This document shows positions 15,561 to 15,573 of a stretch of DNA of 15,573 nt, one piece after another; position 1 is the stretch's first letter; every line of letters begins with the position of its first letter. The position numbers and the translations under genes are program-made. The DNA comes from VRUE01 sp036557525. Its GTDB lineage: Bacteria; Actinomycetota; Thermoleophilia; Solirubrobacterales; 70-9. Location of the stretch: NCBI GenBank assembly GCA_036557525.1, contig DATBHH010000083.1, positions 1-15,573 of the forward strand, read 5' to 3'. The notes below the pieces were generated by a model that was given only the letters and a program-made list of their open reading frames with translations, was not told the origin of the DNA and made no database searches.

Positions 15561-15573
15561 CCTTGCTGCGCGA

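Noticed and set aside
15546..15573. AbiEii toxin partner for the AbiEi-like gene
   Set aside because: Only 28 bases remain upstream, and the downstream neighbour is the convergent exporter. No toxin gene can be called from this window.

Overview
The window is a compact, very GC-rich piece of bacterial chromosome with strong third-position G/C bias. The gene content points to a high-GC actinobacterium: a PucR-type regulator, an AbiEi-DUF559 fusion, a small DUF4242 protein, a TetR/MMPL pair, and several genes with actinobacterial-style leaderless starts. My best guess is class Thermoleophilia (Solirubrobacterales or relatives). That placement is inference from gene style; there is no rRNA or other marker in the window. 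Fourteen protein genes fill almost all of it. No tRNA, rRNA, CRISPR array, insertion sequence or phage gene was seen, and no gene-free stretch exceeds 300 bases.

Layout. (1) 98-2828: a DUF4242 protein on the minus strand, divergent from a TCA-cycle pair, NADP-isocitrate dehydrogenase (icd) and malate dehydrogenase (mdh). The pair ends at a perfect 11-bp hairpin. (2) 2868-3260: a small basic protein with a coiled coil, an AT-hook and a winged helix, possibly nucleoid-associated. (3) 3378-6262: a lipid-modification block. A delta-9-type acyl desaturase is divergent from a PucR/CdaR-family regulator, and a fatty acid hydroxylase converges on the regulator. (4) 6398-6595: a four-cysteine mini-protein. 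(5) 6721-11099: a proteostasis operon, hsp20 then lon, followed after 7 bases by a GT39-like membrane glycosyltransferase. (6) 11161-11607: a single-pass membrane protein. (7) 11649-14695: a TetR regulator and an MMPL/RND exporter with an 18-bp palindrome between them. (8) 14700-15545: an AbiEi-DUF559 protein on the minus strand.

How the parts fit. Regions 3 and 7 both concern the envelope: acyl-chain desaturation and hydroxylation with a candidate dedicated regulator, and lipid or drug export under a TetR repressor. Region 5 couples a holdase chaperone to the main ATP-dependent quality-control protease.

The most unusual signals are three. First, there is an in-frame, compositionally odd insert in the MMPL gene (about 13403-13597). 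It carries 24-bp tandem repeats and an 11-bp inverted repeat whose loop, read on the minus strand, holds an AGGAGG and an ATG opening a Trp-rich 49-codon antisense ORF. Second, a TAnnnT box lies 6-7 nt before the start codon of four genes that lack a Shine-Dalgarno, which suggests leaderless transcripts. Third, candidate operators sit at the desaturase/PucR, hydroxylase, TetR/MMPL and AbiEi-DUF559 promoters. All regulatory assignments are read by eye and untested.
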